This document shows, piece by piece, positions 45,437 to 54,825 of a stretch of DNA of 64,000 nt (position 1 is the first letter of the stretch; each line of letters starts with the position of its first letter). The DNA lies in assembly GCF_014287815.1 (NCBI RefSeq), contig NZ_JACOOQ010000001.1:1-64000 (forward strand). The letters are read 5' to 3'. Both the position numbers and the translations under genes were made by a program. A model generated the notes under the pieces. That model was not told the DNA's origin, did not search any database, and saw nothing but the letters and a program-made list of their open reading frames with translations. This DNA comes from Clostridium lentum. GTDB lineage: Bacteria > Bacillota > Clostridia > Clostridiales > Clostridiaceae.

Positions 45437-47731
45437 ATAGATTCGGATTTTTGTTACGAAAGAAGACAAGAAGTAATTGATTATGTTGTTGATAAATATG
45501 GTGTTAACAATGTATCACAAATAATTACTTTTGGTACTATGGCAGCAAGAATTTGTATAAGAGATGTAGGTAGAGCTATGAATTATTCTTATGCAGAGGT
45601 TGATAGAGTTGCCAAGATGATTCCTACAATGCTAGGGATAACCATAGAAAAGGCTTTAGATATGAATCCAGAACTTAAGGCAGCATATGATACTGATGAT
45701 AGGGTGAAAACTCTTATTGATGTAAGTAAGACGTTAGAAGGCTTACCGAGACATTCATCTACTCATGCGGCAGGTGTTGTTATTGCATCAAAGCCATTGG
45801 TGGAATATGTACCATTACAAAAAAATGAAGATAACATAGTAGCTCAATTTGATATGACAACATTGGAAGAATTAGGGTTACTTAAGATGGATTTCCTTGG
45901 TCTTAGAACATTAACAGTTATGAGTGATGCTGTTAAAATGATTAAAGCAAACCGAGAAATAGAAATAGATTTAGACAAGATAAACTTTGAAGATAAAGAA
46001 GTTTATAAGATGATTGGTGAAGGAAAAACAGCAGGGGTATTCCAATTAGAATCACCAGGTATGACTTCATTCATGAAGGAACTTAAGCCAGACTGTTTAG
46101 AAGATATCATAGCTGGTATTTCTTTATATAGACCAGGTCCTATGGCTGAAATTCCAAGATATATTGAAGGTAAGAGAAATAAAGACAGTGTACATTATGA
46201 AACGCCTGAATTGGAAGATATTTTAGACGTAACGTATGGTGTAATGGTGTATCAAGAGCAAGTAATGGAAATAGTTAGAAAGCTTGGAGGGTATTCTTTA
46301 GGAAGAAGTGATATGGTTAGAAGAGCTATGTCTAAGAAAAAACATAGTGTCATGGAACAAGAACGTAAAAATTTTATTTATGGAATTGTAGATGAGGAAG
46401 GAAATGTTGAAGTTCCAGGTTGTTTAAGAAATGGGATAAGTGAAAAAGCGGCAAATGATATCTTTGATTCAATGATGGATTTTGCTTCATATGCTTTTAA
46501 TAAAAGTCATGCAGCAGCTTATGCAGTAGTTGGTTATCAAACTGCATATTTAATGCATTATTATCCTGTTGAAACAATTGCAGCTATGTTAAATTCCATG
46601 ATGGGAAGTTCAGAAAAGGTTGCACATTACATTAACTTTGCTGAAAGCCAAGGAATTCAAGTTCTTCCACCAAACATAAACGAAAGTTATTCCAAGTTTA
46701 CAGTACAAGATGACAAGATAAGATTTGGGCTAGCAGCCATAAAAAATGTAGGTATGAATGTGGTTGATAGTATAGTTGAAGCAAGAGATTCAAAAGGAAA
46801 ATTTGAATCAATTACAGACTTTATCAATAAAATAGATTTATCAGCCATCAATAAAAGAGCTGTAGAAAGCTTAATTAAAGCTGGAGCATTAGATGATTTT
46901 AAAATATTTAGATCAAAGCTTTTAGCTGTACATGAAAAGTTGATGGATAGTATGGCAAGTGAAAGAAAGAGAAATATAGATGGTCAAATAAGCTTATTTG
47001 GATTAACGGAAGATGAAGATTTTAAAGCAACAGAAGTTATGTATCCAAATATAAAAGAGTTTGCTAAAAATAATTTATTAGCAATGGAAAAAGAAATGAC
47101 AGGTCTATATTTATCAGGACATCCTCTTGATGAATATGCTAAAAGTTTAAAGGTGATGACATCTACAACCATACAAAAGATTTATGATTGTAAAGAAGCA
47201 CATAATGAAGGTATTGACCATGAAGAATATTCAATACATGATGAAGATAAAGTGGTTGTTGGTGGAATAATTACAGAAGTTACTCAAAAGGTTACGAGAA
47301 ATAATCAAATAATGGCTTTTATTAAAATTGAAGATTTAAGTGCTACTATAGAAGTTATAGTTTTCCCTAAAACTTTAGATAGAGTAAGAAATTTAATTGC
47401 TGCTGATGCCTTTGTTATTATTAAGGGAAGAGTGAGTATGAAAGAAGATGAAGCTGTGAAGATTATCTGTGAAACTATGGAACCTCTAGAAAAAGTAGAT
47501 TCATCTAAAGTTTATGTGAGAGTTGATAATTTAGATATGGCCAGAGCCACTAAGCCAAAGCTTATGGAAATTTGTAATGAATATGCAGGAAATACACCTT
47601 TGTATGTATTTACAGCAAATGATAGAAAAAATTATAGAATGCCAAGAAATATGTGGGTAAATTTATCTAGTGATATATTTTTAGAATTAGAAAAAGTATT
47701 TGGTGAAGGTAATGTTAAAATAGTAGAATAA
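45437..47731 (+). CDS. dnaE: DNA polymerase III alpha subunit, exon 3 of 3
   Basis: 764 codons plus stop. It begins with IDSDFCYERRQEVIDYVV, which finishes the catalytic motif PDIDSDF. Next are VSQIITFGTMAARICIRDVG, the finger region with SSTHAAGVVIA and LKMDFLGLRTL, YRPGPMAEIPRYIEGK, and FNKSHAAAYAVVGYQTAYL. Then come a helix-hairpin-helix region and an OB domain (VVVGGIITEVTQKVTRNNQI). This is the DnaE1-type replicase subunit. Without removal of both introns only a truncated PHP-domain protein would be made. Confidence 0.96.
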   Translation: MDSDFCYERRQEVIDYVVDKYGVNNVSQIITFGTMAARICIRDVGRAMNYSYAEVDRVAKMIPTMLGITIEKALDMNPELKAAYDTDDRVKTLIDVSKTLEGLPRHSSTHAAGVVIASKPLVEYVPLQKNEDNIVAQFDMTTLEELGLLKMDFLGLRTLTVMSDAVKMIKANREIEIDLDKINFEDKEVYKMIGEGKTAGVFQLESPGMTSFMKELKPDCLEDIIAGISLYRPGPMAEIPRYIEGKRNKDSVHYETPELEDILDVTYGVMVYQEQVMEIVRKLGGYSLGRSDMVRRAMSKKKHSVMEQERKNFIYGIVDEEGNVEVPGCLRNGISEKAANDIFDSMMDFASYAFNKSHAAAYAVVGYQTAYLMHYYPVETIAAMLNSMMGSSEKVAHYINFAESQGIQVLPPNINESYSKFTVQDDKIRFGLAAIKNVGMNVVDSIVEARDSKGKFESITDFINKIDLSAINKRAVESLIKAGALDDFKIFRSKLLAVHEKLMDSMASERKRNIDGQISLFGLTEDEDFKATEVMYPNIKEFAKNNLLAMEKEMTGLYLSGHPLDEYAKSLKVMTSTTIQKIYDCKEAHNEGIDHEEYSIHDEDKVVVGGIITEVTQKVTRNNQIMAFIKIEDLSATIEVIVFPKTLDRVRNLIAADAFVIIKGRVSMKEDEAVKIICETMEPLEKVDSSKVYVRVDNLDMARATKPKLMEICNEYAGNTPLYVFTANDRKNYRMPRNMWVNLSSDIFLELEKVFGEGNVKIVE

Positions 47732-47768
47732 AAATGACCTGGCTTAGTTAAAGTCAGGTTATTTTTTA
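47732..47768 (+). terminator. Terminator after dnaE
   Basis: AATGACCTGGCTT pairs with AAGTCAGGTTATT, followed by TTTTTA. Confidence 0.87.
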
Positions 47769-48143
47769 TTTATAAAAAATAACAAAAATTACAAAAGGTT
47801 TTTGTAAACAAATACAGTAGAAAATAGTAAAAAATATAAAAAATAATTTTTAAGTAATTATTTTAGTTTTAATTATTTAAAATAACTTTGTTAATTATAT
47901 TAATAAAGTCTTGTTTTTCAAGGCTTTCAAAATAAAAAAGCAATTTTAAAAACATTATATATTTTAATTTATTATAGGACACAATATAAAATGAACATAT
48001 AAAAATCTACAATATAGTTGCTAAATTTAGTTGCAATGAAAGCACTTTAACAGTAAAATAAAAAATGGTAGGAAAAAGTTTAAAGATTCAGAAATTTTAA
48101 AGATTTCAGAGGATGTGGGACATGCAGAGTCCATAGTGGTATC
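47769..48143 (+). other. Intergenic region upstream of pfkA
   Basis: 375 AT-rich bases. A small hairpin (GGAC/GTCC around ATGCAGA, about 48118-48133) lies just before the pfkA ribosome site, and could modulate translation. No clear promoter, riboswitch or open frame is recognised. Confidence 0.4.
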
Positions 48144-48157
48144 AAGGAGGAATGATT

Positions 48158-49120
48158 ATGATAAAAAAAATAGCTGTTTTAACTAGTGGAGGAGATGCTC
48201 CGGGGATGAATGCTGCTATTAGAGCTGTAGTTAGAACTGCATTACATCATAACATTGAGGTAATGGGAGTACACAGAGGTTATAGTGGATTGTTAAATGG
48301 AGAAATGTTTCCAATGAATAGATCATCTGTTTCAGATATTATTCAAAGAGGTGGAACAATTTTAAGAACAGCAAGATGTGAAGAATTTAAAAAAGAAGAG
48401 GTTAGAAAAGAAGCAGTAAAAATACTTCAAGATAATGGAGTAGATGCACTAGTGGTTATTGGTGGAGATGGTTCATTCACAGGAGCTAAATTATTATCAA
48501 AATTAGGTGTTAAAACAATAGGTTTACCAGGAACTATTGATAATGATTTAAGCTACACTGATTATACTATTGGATTTGATACAGCTTTAAACACTGTAAC
48601 AGATGCTGTTGATAAAATAAGAGATACATCAACTTCTCATGAAAGAGTTTCTATAGTGGAAGTTATGGGAAGAAATTGTGGTGATATAGCTCTTTACGCA
48701 GGAATTGCATGTGGAGCAGAATATATAATAACTCCAGAAAAGGGATATGATAAAAAAGAATTATGTGATATTATATTAGATGGCAAGAAAAAGGGAAAAA
48801 TGCATAATTTAATATTACTTGCTGAAGGTGTTGGAGGAGCTAGTGAACTAGCTAAATTTATCGAAAACGAAACAAAAATAGAAACAAGAGCAACGGTATT
48901 AGGCCATGTTCAAAGAGGAGGAAGTCCAAGTGCTTTTGATAGAGTTTTAGCTTCAAGAATGGGTTCAAAAGCTATTGAATTATTATTAGAAGGAAAAACT
49001 TCAAGAGTAGTTGGTATAAGAAAGAACGAAATTTATGATGTAGATATTGATGAAGCATTAGCACTAGATAGAACTTTTGATAATAAGTTATTTTCAATAT
49101 CAGCTGAAATAAATAGTTAG
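48158..49120 (+). CDS. pfkA: ATP-dependent 6-phosphofructokinase
   Basis: 320 residues, the short bacterial PfkA. Landmarks are [32 protein letters not shown] (ATP site), [20 protein letters not shown] with the catalytic Asp, [20 protein letters not shown] and [19 protein letters not shown]. It phosphorylates fructose-6-phosphate in glycolysis. I start it at ATG 48158, which lies 7 bases after AAGGAGG; ATG 48152 is only one base from that site. It is followed by pyk, forming a glycolytic operon. Confidence 0.98.
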   Translation: MIKKIAVLTSGGDAPGMNAAIRAVVRTALHHNIEVMGVHRGYSGLLNGEMFPMNRSSVSDIIQRGGTILRTARCEEFKKEEVRKEAVKILQDNGVDALVVIGGDGSFTGAKLLSKLGVKTIGLPGTIDNDLSYTDYTIGFDTALNTVTDAVDKIRDTSTSHERVSIVEVMGRNCGDIALYAGIACGAEYIITPEKGYDKKELCDIILDGKKKGKMHNLILLAEGVGGASELAKFIENETKIETRATVLGHVQRGGSPSAFDRVLASRMGSKAIELLLEGKTSRVVGIRKNEIYDVDIDEALALDRTFDNKLFSISAEINS

Positions 49121-49181
49121 TTATGTTATCTAAAATTATATATATAAATTAAGATACTAAACATAAAGGAGTGTTATTTAC

Positions 49182-50594
49182 ATGAGAAAGACTAAAATAA
49201 TTTGTACAATAGGGCCAGCGAGTGAAAAGAGAGAAATATTATCTCAAATCATAGAAGCAGGAATGAATGTTTCTAGACATAACTTCTCTCATGGTGATCA
49301 TGCAGAACATGCAGAGAGAATAAACTTAGTAAAAGAATTGGCTAAAGAACATAATAAAGAAATAGCTGTTATGTTAGATACTAAGGGACCAGAAATAAGA
49401 ACTGGTAAATTTGAGCCTAAAAAAGTTGAGTTACAAGCTGGAGCTAAGTTTACAGTTCACGCAGGTGGAGATGTAATTGGAAATACTGAGGAATGTTCAG
49501 TAACTTATGCTGGTTTAGCTAGTGATGTTAAAGTAGGAGATACTATTTTAATAGATGATGGTTTAGTGGGTTTAACTGTTGAATCAATTGAAGGAAACAA
49601 AATCCACTGTACAGTTCAAAATACTGGATTTGTTGCAACTCATAAAGGAGTTAACGTTCCAGGAGTTTCAATAAAATTACCAGCTTTAACTGAAAAAGAT
49701 ATAGCTGACTTAAAATTTGGTTGTGAAATTGGAGTTAACGCTGTTGCAGCTTCATTTATAAGAAAAGCTTCAGACGTTGAAACAATAAGACAAATATTAA
49801 ATGAAAATGGTGGAGAAGACATCAAGATAATTTCTAAGATAGAAAACCAAGAAGGTGTTGACAACATAGATGCTATATTAGAAGCATCAGACGGATTAAT
49901 GGTAGCAAGAGGGGATTTAGGAGTTGAAATTCCATTTGAAAAATTACCAGCTGTTCAAAAAATGATGATAGAAAAATGTAATGCTGCTGGAAAGCCAGTT
50001 GTTACAGCTACTCAAATGTTAGATTCTATGATGAGAAACCCAAGACCAACAAGAGCAGAAGTTTCAGACGTTGCTAATGCTATCTATGATGGTACAGATG
50101 CAATCATGTTATCTGGAGAATCAGCTAACGGAGATTGGCCAGTAGAATCAGTTCAAACTATGGCTAGAATAGCTGAAGAAACTGAAAAGAAATTAAGCTA
50201 TGAAACAGCTGTTTCAAGAGCTAAAAACCATACTCCAGCAGTTTCAGGAGTTATTTCAAGAGCTGCATGTAATGCTGCTAATGAATTAAAAGCTGCTGCA
50301 ATAGTTACTTCAACTAAGAGTGGAGCTACTGCTAGAAGAATTTCTCAATGCAGACCAGACTGTCCAATAGTTGCAGTTACACCTAACGAAAAAGTAGCTA
50401 AGGGATTAGCATTTAGCTTTGGAGTATATTCAATGGTTACACCTACTGCTTCAAACACAGATGAAGTTGTAGCTAATGCTATAGAAGCTGCTAAGAGCAG
50501 TGGATTTGTTACTGCTGGTGAAACAGTAGTAGTTGCTGCTGGGTTAGATACAGTAGGTTCAACTAATCTTTTAAAGGTTACAGAAGTTAAATAG
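49182..50594 (+). CDS. pyk: Pyruvate kinase
   Basis: 470 residues, the short form without the C-terminal PEP-utilising domain present in Bacillus Pyk. Landmarks are KTKIICTIGPASEKREIL, MNVSRHNFSHGDHAEH, MLDTKGPEIRTGKFE, the signature IISKIENQEGVDNIDAILEA with the active-site Lys, MVARGDLGVEIPFEKLP and ATQMLDSMMRNPRPTRAEV. It makes pyruvate and ATP from PEP and ADP. Codon choice is visibly biased toward highly expressed genes. AAAGGAG precedes the ATG. Confidence 0.98.
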   Translation: MRKTKIICTIGPASEKREILSQIIEAGMNVSRHNFSHGDHAEHAERINLVKELAKEHNKEIAVMLDTKGPEIRTGKFEPKKVELQAGAKFTVHAGGDVIGNTEECSVTYAGLASDVKVGDTILIDDGLVGLTVESIEGNKIHCTVQNTGFVATHKGVNVPGVSIKLPALTEKDIADLKFGCEIGVNAVAASFIRKASDVETIRQILNENGGEDIKIISKIENQEGVDNIDAILEASDGLMVARGDLGVEIPFEKLPAVQKMMIEKCNAAGKPVVTATQMLDSMMRNPRPTRAEVSDVANAIYDGTDAIMLSGESANGDWPVESVQTMARIAEETEKKLSYETAVSRAKNHTPAVSGVISRAACNAANELKAAAIVTSTKSGATARRISQCRPDCPIVAVTPNEKVAKGLAFSFGVYSMVTPTASNTDEVVANAIEAAKSSGFVTAGETVVVAAGLDTVGSTNLLKVTEVK

Positions 50595-50611
50595 TAAAAA
50601 TAACACTCTAT

Positions 50612-50643
50612 AAAGAGGTACCATAAGGTACTTCTTTTTTTAC
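50612..50643 (+). terminator. Terminator after pyk
   Basis: AAAGAGGTACC pairs with GGTACTTCTTT around ATAA, followed by TTTTT. Confidence 0.88.
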
Positions 50644-50861
50644 AGGAAATAAAAAATAATGAAGAATGAATTAAGAAATTTTTTTATAATTAATTTATTA
50701 CTTATAATTAATAATTAAATAGAGTATACTATTTAATAAAAATGAATAAAATTATGCAACATAAAAGTTAAATGTCTTAAAAAATGAATTAAATATTGCA
50801 AAAAAGTATAAAAAACATAAAATTTAACAAAAAGTTAACAAATTAAATCTAATATATAGGT

Positions 50862-50950
50862 TATAATGAATAGTATGATTAAAAGATGGCAATCGTTTTA
50901 AATCATGGCAACTTATTAACCAATTTGCACCGTAAGGTGCTCTTTTTTTT
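50862..50950 (+). ncRNA. Candidate small RNA with intrinsic terminator
   Basis: A perfect -10 TATAAT (50862-50867; no good -35 at 17 bp) precedes about 75 nt that fold into two hairpins. The first pairs GATT-AAA-GA with TC-TTT-AATC (50877-50904) around a TGGCAA loop. The second is GCACC-GTAA-GGTGC followed by eight Ts (50927-50950). ATGGCAA occurs twice. The region is far from the pyk terminator and ends 82 nt before the next start codon. It could be an independent RNA or a terminated leader of the DUF1540 gene. Confidence 0.45.
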
Positions 50951-51032
50951 ATTTAAAAATAAAATACTGTATAAAGTTTATTAAAAATGAAAATAACTAA
51001 TAAATATAATGAAATATTTAGGAGGTATTTTT

Positions 51033-51380
51033 ATGACAACTTTAAATTGCTGTTCAACTAATTGTGTCAATAATAAACATGGTACATGCAAAGCTCATGA
51101 AATAAATGTGAATGGACAAGATGCCCATTTTGCCAGTGAGACAGAATGTAATGGATTTAATGATAGTAAGTTTAGAAGTGCATTGAATATGTTTGATAAT
51201 ATGAATATATTAAGCCGTTTGCAAGATTATACAGCAAATACACCAATAACATCAGTTCATTGTACTGCCAATAACTGTTTCTACAATAAGTATGGACAAT
51301 GTAGTGCAGAACATTTAAGTTTTAAAAATAATGATTTAAAAAAGAAGATAAATTGTGATACATTTATAGAAGCATATTAA
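51033..51380 (+). CDS. Protein with two DUF1540 domains
   Basis: 115 residues from ATG 51033 behind AGGAGG. Two copies of a cysteine-rich module of about 40 residues: CCSTNCVNNKHGTCKAHEIN near the N-terminus and CTANNCFYNKYGQCSAEHLS near residue 78, each closed by a later Cys. The spacing C-x4-C-x7-C-x-A is the DUF1540 pattern and suggests metal binding. Family function is unknown; clostridial members are often small and regulated during sporulation or stress. It is monocistronic with a strong terminator. Confidence 0.9.
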   Translation: MTTLNCCSTNCVNNKHGTCKAHEINVNGQDAHFASETECNGFNDSKFRSALNMFDNMNILSRLQDYTANTPITSVHCTANNCFYNKYGQCSAEHLSFKNNDLKKKINCDTFIEAY

Positions 51381-51383
51381 TAT

Positions 51384-51425
51384 AAAAAGCTGATTTCTTT
51401 TCATTAAGAAATCAGCTTTTTATAT
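51384..51425 (+). terminator. Terminator after the DUF1540 gene
   Basis: AAAAAGCTGATTTCTT pairs perfectly with AAGAAATCAGCTTTTT, then T and AT-rich sequence. Confidence 0.92.
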
Positions 51426-51506
51426 TAAAGATTATTTATAACATTAATGACATAGTATATAATAGATTTTAAAGCGGAAGAAATATATGATTGACAGGTG
51501 ATAAAT

Positions 51507-52886
51507 TTGGTAGAAAAAAATAAAGAATATATATTAGATGTAGTAGCTCAAGGATATGAGGGAGAAGGAATCGCCAAGATAGATAATACTTTTCCTGTAT
51601 TCGTTGAAGGAGCATTAGTAGGGGAAAAAGTAAAGGTTAAAATAGTAAAATCAAAGAAAAGTTTTGCTTATGGAAAGCTTATAGAAATTGTGGAGGAATC
51701 AAAAGAAAGATGTACTTCTGAGTGTGGAATATATAAGAAGTGTGGTGGTTGTAAGTTACAACATAGTACATATAAAGAACAATTAAAGTTTAAACATGAA
51801 AGAGTAAAAGATTGTATCAGTAAGATAGGTAAGTTAGACGAAAGCTTAGTAAAGTTTCCTTTATGCATGGAACAACCTTGGAGATATAGAAATAAGGTTC
51901 AATTGCCTATAGGATTAGTTAATGGAAAACTAAAAATAGGGTTCTTTGCTCCAAGAAGTCATGAAATAATTGATATGGAAAGTTGTTTAATACAAGATGA
52001 AATTGCTGATAAAGTAGTTGAATTGACTAGAAGCTGGATTATAAAAAATAATATTAAGCCCTATAATATAGATGGACAATATGATGAAAGCGGTATATTA
52101 AGACATATTATGATAAGAAGAGGATTTACTACTAATGAAGTTATGGTTGTAATAGTAACTAATGGTAGAGACCTTCCACATAAAGAAGAATTTATCCACT
52201 TAATGGTTAATAATATACATGGAATCAAGAGTATTATTCAAAATATAAATTCTAAGCCAACTAATGTAATATTAGGATTAGAATCTAAAACTCTTTGGGG
52301 AAGTGATACTATATGTGATTATATAGGAGAGTTTAAGTACAATATATCACCATTATCATTCTTCCAAGTTAATCCTATCCAAACAGAAGTATTATATGCA
52401 AAGACTTTAGAATATGCAGATTTAAGTGGAAATGAAACAGTATTTGATGCTTATTGTGGAACAGGAAGTATTACATTATTTTTATCACAGAAAGCAAAAG
52501 AAGTTTATGGAGTAGAAATTATTCCACAAGCAATTGAAAATGCAAAGATAAATGCTGTGGAAAACAATGTGGATAATGCACATTTCTATGTAGGTGAATC
52601 AGAAGTAGTTATACCTGATTTAATTAGTAAAGGTATTAAAGCTGATGTAGTTGTAGTGGATCCACCAAGAAAAGGCTGTGATAAAAAGTTATTAGATGCA
52701 ATAACAAATATAGATGCTAAAAGAATAGTATATGTAAGTTGTGATCCAAGTACATTAGCTAGAGATTTAGCTATTTTGGAGGAAAATGGTTATAAAACAG
52801 TGGAAATACAGCCAGTAGATATGTTCCCTCATACAGTACACGTCGAGACAGTTGTTTTGATGTCAAAGGTGAACCATAACAAGTAA
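51507..52886 (+). CDS. RumA/RlmD-family 23S rRNA (uracil-C5)-methyltransferase
   Basis: 459 residues from TTG 51507 (AGGTGA about 7 bases upstream; the in-frame GTG at 51498 lies inside that site). N-terminal TRAM domain ([20 protein letters not shown]), then iron-sulfur cysteines ([15 protein letters not shown]), SAM-binding motif [27 protein letters not shown] and the catalytic Cys in [13 protein letters not shown]. The family methylates uracils in 23S rRNA (U747 or U1939). Firmicutes often have several copies, so the exact site is uncertain. Confidence 0.94.
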   Translation: MVEKNKEYILDVVAQGYEGEGIAKIDNTFPVFVEGALVGEKVKVKIVKSKKSFAYGKLIEIVEESKERCTSECGIYKKCGGCKLQHSTYKEQLKFKHERVKDCISKIGKLDESLVKFPLCMEQPWRYRNKVQLPIGLVNGKLKIGFFAPRSHEIIDMESCLIQDEIADKVVELTRSWIIKNNIKPYNIDGQYDESGILRHIMIRRGFTTNEVMVVIVTNGRDLPHKEEFIHLMVNNIHGIKSIIQNINSKPTNVILGLESKTLWGSDTICDYIGEFKYNISPLSFFQVNPIQTEVLYAKTLEYADLSGNETVFDAYCGTGSITLFLSQKAKEVYGVEIIPQAIENAKINAVENNVDNAHFYVGESEVVIPDLISKGIKADVVVVDPPRKGCDKKLLDAITNIDAKRIVYVSCDPSTLARDLAILEENGYKTVEIQPVDMFPHTVHVETVVLMSKVNHNK

Positions 52887-52902
52887 ATATAGTGTAGAAA
52901 TC

Positions 52903-52965
52903 AAAGGACTTTCTCAAAGACTATCGTTAAAATATGTATGAAGTCTTACGGAAAGTCCTTTTTCT
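52903..52965 (+). terminator. Terminator-like structure after the methyltransferase gene
   Basis: AAAGGACTTTC pairs perfectly with GAAAGTCCTTT around a loop of 37 nt, followed by TTCT. Its 3' arm coincides with the break point of the IS3-type remnant, so the right end of the element may supply part of the structure. Confidence 0.55.
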
Positions 52966-53205
52966 GTTATACCAACCTTCAATATATTTAAATATAGCTA
53001 TATTGGCTTCTTCGAAGGTGCGATATGTATTTCTATAGATTTCTTCCTTCTTTATTGAAGAATGGAAAGATTCTATACAAGCATTGTCATAAGGACAACC
53101 TTTTTACTAAATGATTGTATAATATTAAACTCTTTACATATTTTCTTAACTAAATATTATTTTAACTTAGTTTGTCTTAATGTGTCCACTACTTTATACT
53201 AACAC
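52957..53205 (-). mobile_element. IS3-family (IS150-like) insertion sequence remnant
   Basis: On the minus strand 53100-52957 reads GCPYDNACIESFHSSIKKEE, then IYRNTYRTFEEANIAIFKYI and EGWYNRKR. This is the conserved C-terminal part of an IS150-type orfB integrase, including the third catalytic Glu (IES). The upstream part of orfB and all of orfA are missing. The 53104-53205 part contains TGTGTCCACTACTTTATA, similar to IS3-family ends with a TGGACACATTAAGACAAAC-like sequence on the minus strand. So one end and the orfB tail remain, with the interior deleted. It is not mobile. Confidence 0.8.
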
Positions 53206-53281
53206 CAGATATAGAGGTTCAGCTTGATAAATACACGAAATATGAAGAGTAGTGTAAATCGGAATTTGAGGAGATGATGAA

Positions 53282-53710
53282 ATGATTAGGAAATACGTTG
53301 ATGGTGATATAGATGCAGTAATGCAAATATGGTTGAATACGAATATTCAGGCACATAGTTTTATATCTCAAGATTACTGGAAAAGCAACTTTGATATGGT
53401 AAAAGAAATGATGCCACTTGCAGAAATATATGTACATGAAGTTGACAATGCAAATCAGATAGATGGATTTATTGGATTAAATAACGACTATATTGAAGGA
53501 ATCTTTATAAAAGATGTAGCACAGTCAAAGGGAACCGGAAAACAGTTATTGGATCAGGTGAAGAAAATCAAGTCCACTCTAAAATTGAACGTTTATCAAA
53601 AAAATGAGCGAGCAATTCAATTTTATCTGCGAGAAGAATTTAGTATCCAATCTGAATGTGTAGATGATAATACGGGAGAAAAGGAATTTACAATGGTATG
53701 GAAGCGTTAA
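53282..53710 (+). CDS. GNAT-family N-acetyltransferase
   Basis: 142 residues, a single GNAT domain: MIRKYVDGDIDAVMQIWLNT, then FISQDYWKSNFDMVKEMMP, IEGIFIKDVAQSKGTGKQLL with the acetyl-CoA loop (QSKGTGKQLL), and LNVYQKNERAIQFYLREEF. It resembles YjaB/PhnO-like acetyltransferases; the substrate is unknown. GAGGATGATGAA precedes the ATG. Base composition is visibly richer in G and C than its neighbours and it lies between IS and phage remnants, so it probably arrived by transfer. Confidence 0.92.
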   Translation: MIRKYVDGDIDAVMQIWLNTNIQAHSFISQDYWKSNFDMVKEMMPLAEIYVHEVDNANQIDGFIGLNNDYIEGIFIKDVAQSKGTGKQLLDQVKKIKSTLKLNVYQKNERAIQFYLREEFSIQSECVDDNTGEKEFTMVWKR

Positions 53711-53747
53711 ATTCCAGTTTATCTGTAGCAATTAAATAATACTCATA

Positions 53748-53777
53748 AGCATCAATCAGAGATGGTTGGTGCTTTTT
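53748..53777 (+). terminator. Terminator after the GNAT gene
   Basis: AGCATCAA pairs with TTGGTGCT, followed by TTTT. Confidence 0.75.
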
Positions 53778-53781
53778 CTAT

Positions 53782-53806
53782 GCTCGGAAGATACCGAGCT
53801 TTTTTA
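53782..53806 (+). terminator. Second, adjacent terminator hairpin
   Basis: GCTCGG pairs perfectly with CCGAGC around AAGATA, followed by TTTTTT. It precedes the phage tape-measure remnant and probably came with it. Confidence 0.75.
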
Positions 53807-53833
53807 TACAATTTTTTAAGGAGGTATCAGCCA

Positions 53834-53930
53834 ATAGCAAACAGAATCAAAGGTATCACTGTCGAAATTGGCGGTGATACTACCAAGCTGCAGACTGCCC
53901 TAAAGGGAGTCAACGGTCAGATTAAAAATC
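53834..53930 (+). pseudogene. N-terminal remnant of a phage tail tape-measure gene
   Basis: Behind AAGGAGGT comes ATAGCAAACAGA, translated as (M)ANRIKGITVEIGGDTTKL, then QTALKGVNGQIKN. This is the well-known N-terminus of Siphoviridae-type tape-measure proteins. The start codon is now ATA where ATG is expected, and homology ends after about 32 residues at the junction with transposase-derived sequence. About 95% or more of the gene is missing. It marks a vanished prophage. Confidence 0.75.
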
Positions 53931-53959
53931 TGACTTATGGACAGTTATTATGGAATTTA

Positions 53960-54360
53960 TTTTTGAATCATATTGATTTTTATTGAATTTAAGTATAAAT
54001 AAGTAAATTATATCATCTAATTTTTTAATTTTACTTTTACCTACAATGGATATTCCCATATATTTAGTGCATCTAATACAATATTTCCATTTAAGAGTTT
54101 CATCTATAAATTTAAATAAATCAATACTTTTAAATCCTCTATCTGCAAGTATAGTAACATCAAACTCATATGGTGTTAATATCTTATGTAAAAATTTAAG
54201 ACCTTCCTTTACATGAATAAAGTCTTTGTTTCCATGTTGTTTATATTTAAACAACTTAAACCAAAGGGGAATAGATCTTTTACCTAACTTAAATGAAAAT
54301 TGAAGTATTACAAATTTATCATCTATTGTTGTATAATCAAATATTATATAATTATTATCA
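53960..54360 (-). pseudogene. DDE transposase remnant (IS4-like)
   Basis: On the minus strand one frame reads FDYTTIDDKFVILQFSFKLG, then KRSIPLWFKLFKYKQHGNKD, then FDVTILADRGFKSIDLFKFI and KYCIRCTKYMGISI. This is a DDE transposase core with the first catalytic Asp in DYTTID and the second in ADRGF, as in IS4-type elements. The N-terminus and the C-terminal Glu region are missing. No start codon or terminal repeats were found. Its 5' part also occurs in the second duplication unit. Confidence 0.75.
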
Positions 54361-54416
54361 TAAGTCTATATAGAAACTCAAAGAATATTTTTTTAAAATT
54401 TAAATTAAAAAAAATA

Positions 54417-54445
54417 TTGACAAAAAAAGTCGAAGATGATATTAT
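54417..54445 (+). promoter_or_regulatory. Promoter of tRNA-Lys copy 1
   Basis: Perfect -35 TTGACA (54417-54422), 17-bp spacer, -10 TATTAT (54440-54445), 17 bp before the tRNA. Confidence 0.88.
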
Positions 54446-54462
54446 AAGTTCATAAGGAATAC

Positions 54463-54538
54463 GCGTCTTTAGCTCAGCAGATAGAGCACCTAGCTCTTTA
54501 CTAGGGGGTCCGGGGTTCAAGTCCTTGAAGGCGCACCA
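54463..54538 (+). tRNA. Atypical tRNA-Lys(CUU), copy 1
   Basis: 76 nt with encoded CCA. Acceptor GCGTCTT/AAGGCGC with discriminator A; D stem GCTC/GAGC; anticodon stem CCTAG/CTAGG with loop CTCTTTA, so anticodon CTT; T loop TTCAAGT. Unusual: D loop AGCAGATA has A where G19 is expected; position 37 is T and not a purine; the T stem CGGGG/CCTTG has two G.U pairs. The LysRS identity elements (anticodon, A73) are kept. See findings for a possible role with mprF. Confidence 0.93.
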
Positions 54539-54567
54539 AAGCAGAAGTTTTACTTCTGCTTTTTTTA
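54538..54567 (+). terminator. Terminator of tRNA-Lys copy 1
   Basis: AAAGCAGAAG pairs with CTTCTGCTTT, followed by TTTT. Confidence 0.9.
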
Positions 54568-54779
54568 TTAACATACTAAATATACAGTCTTTGTTTCCAT
54601 CTTGTTTATATTTAAACAATTTAAACCAAAGGGGAATAGATCTTTTACCTACCTTAAATGAAAATTGAAGTATTACAAATTTATCATCTATTGTTGTATG
54701 ATCAAATATTATATAATTATTATCATAAGTCTATATAGAAACTCAAAGAATATTTTTTAAAATTTAAATTAAAAAAATA

Positions 54780-54808
54780 TTGACAAAAAAAGTCGAAGAT
54801 GATATTAT
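54780..54808 (+). promoter_or_regulatory. Promoter of tRNA-Lys copy 2
   Basis: Same elements as copy 1: TTGACA (54780-54785), 17-bp spacer, TATTAT (54803-54808). Confidence 0.88.
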
Positions 54809-54825
54809 AAGTTCATAAGGAATAC

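Larger units (their letters stand above)
54221..54585 (+). repeat. Tandem duplication, unit 1
   Basis: 365 bp starting at AGTCTTTGTTTCCAT and ending at CTAAATATAC. It contains the 5' part of the transposase remnant, the tRNA-Lys promoter, tRNA-Lys and its terminator. It differs from unit 2 by a few substitutions and poly-A/T length changes, all outside the tRNA. Confidence 0.93.

Noticed and set aside
45227..45469. Minus-strand open frame inside intron 2
   Set aside because: It covers the group I core on the opposite strand and has no ribosome site or family resemblance.
48037..48052. Possible CcpA site (cre) upstream of pfkA, TGAAAGCACTTTAACA
   Set aside because: It lacks the central CG and mismatches the usual consensus at two or more positions; too weak in AT-rich DNA.
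54344..54619. Minus-strand open frame across tRNA-Lys copy 1
   Set aside because: Its first residues are the duplicated transposase fragment and the rest is antisense to the tRNA; an accidental frame.
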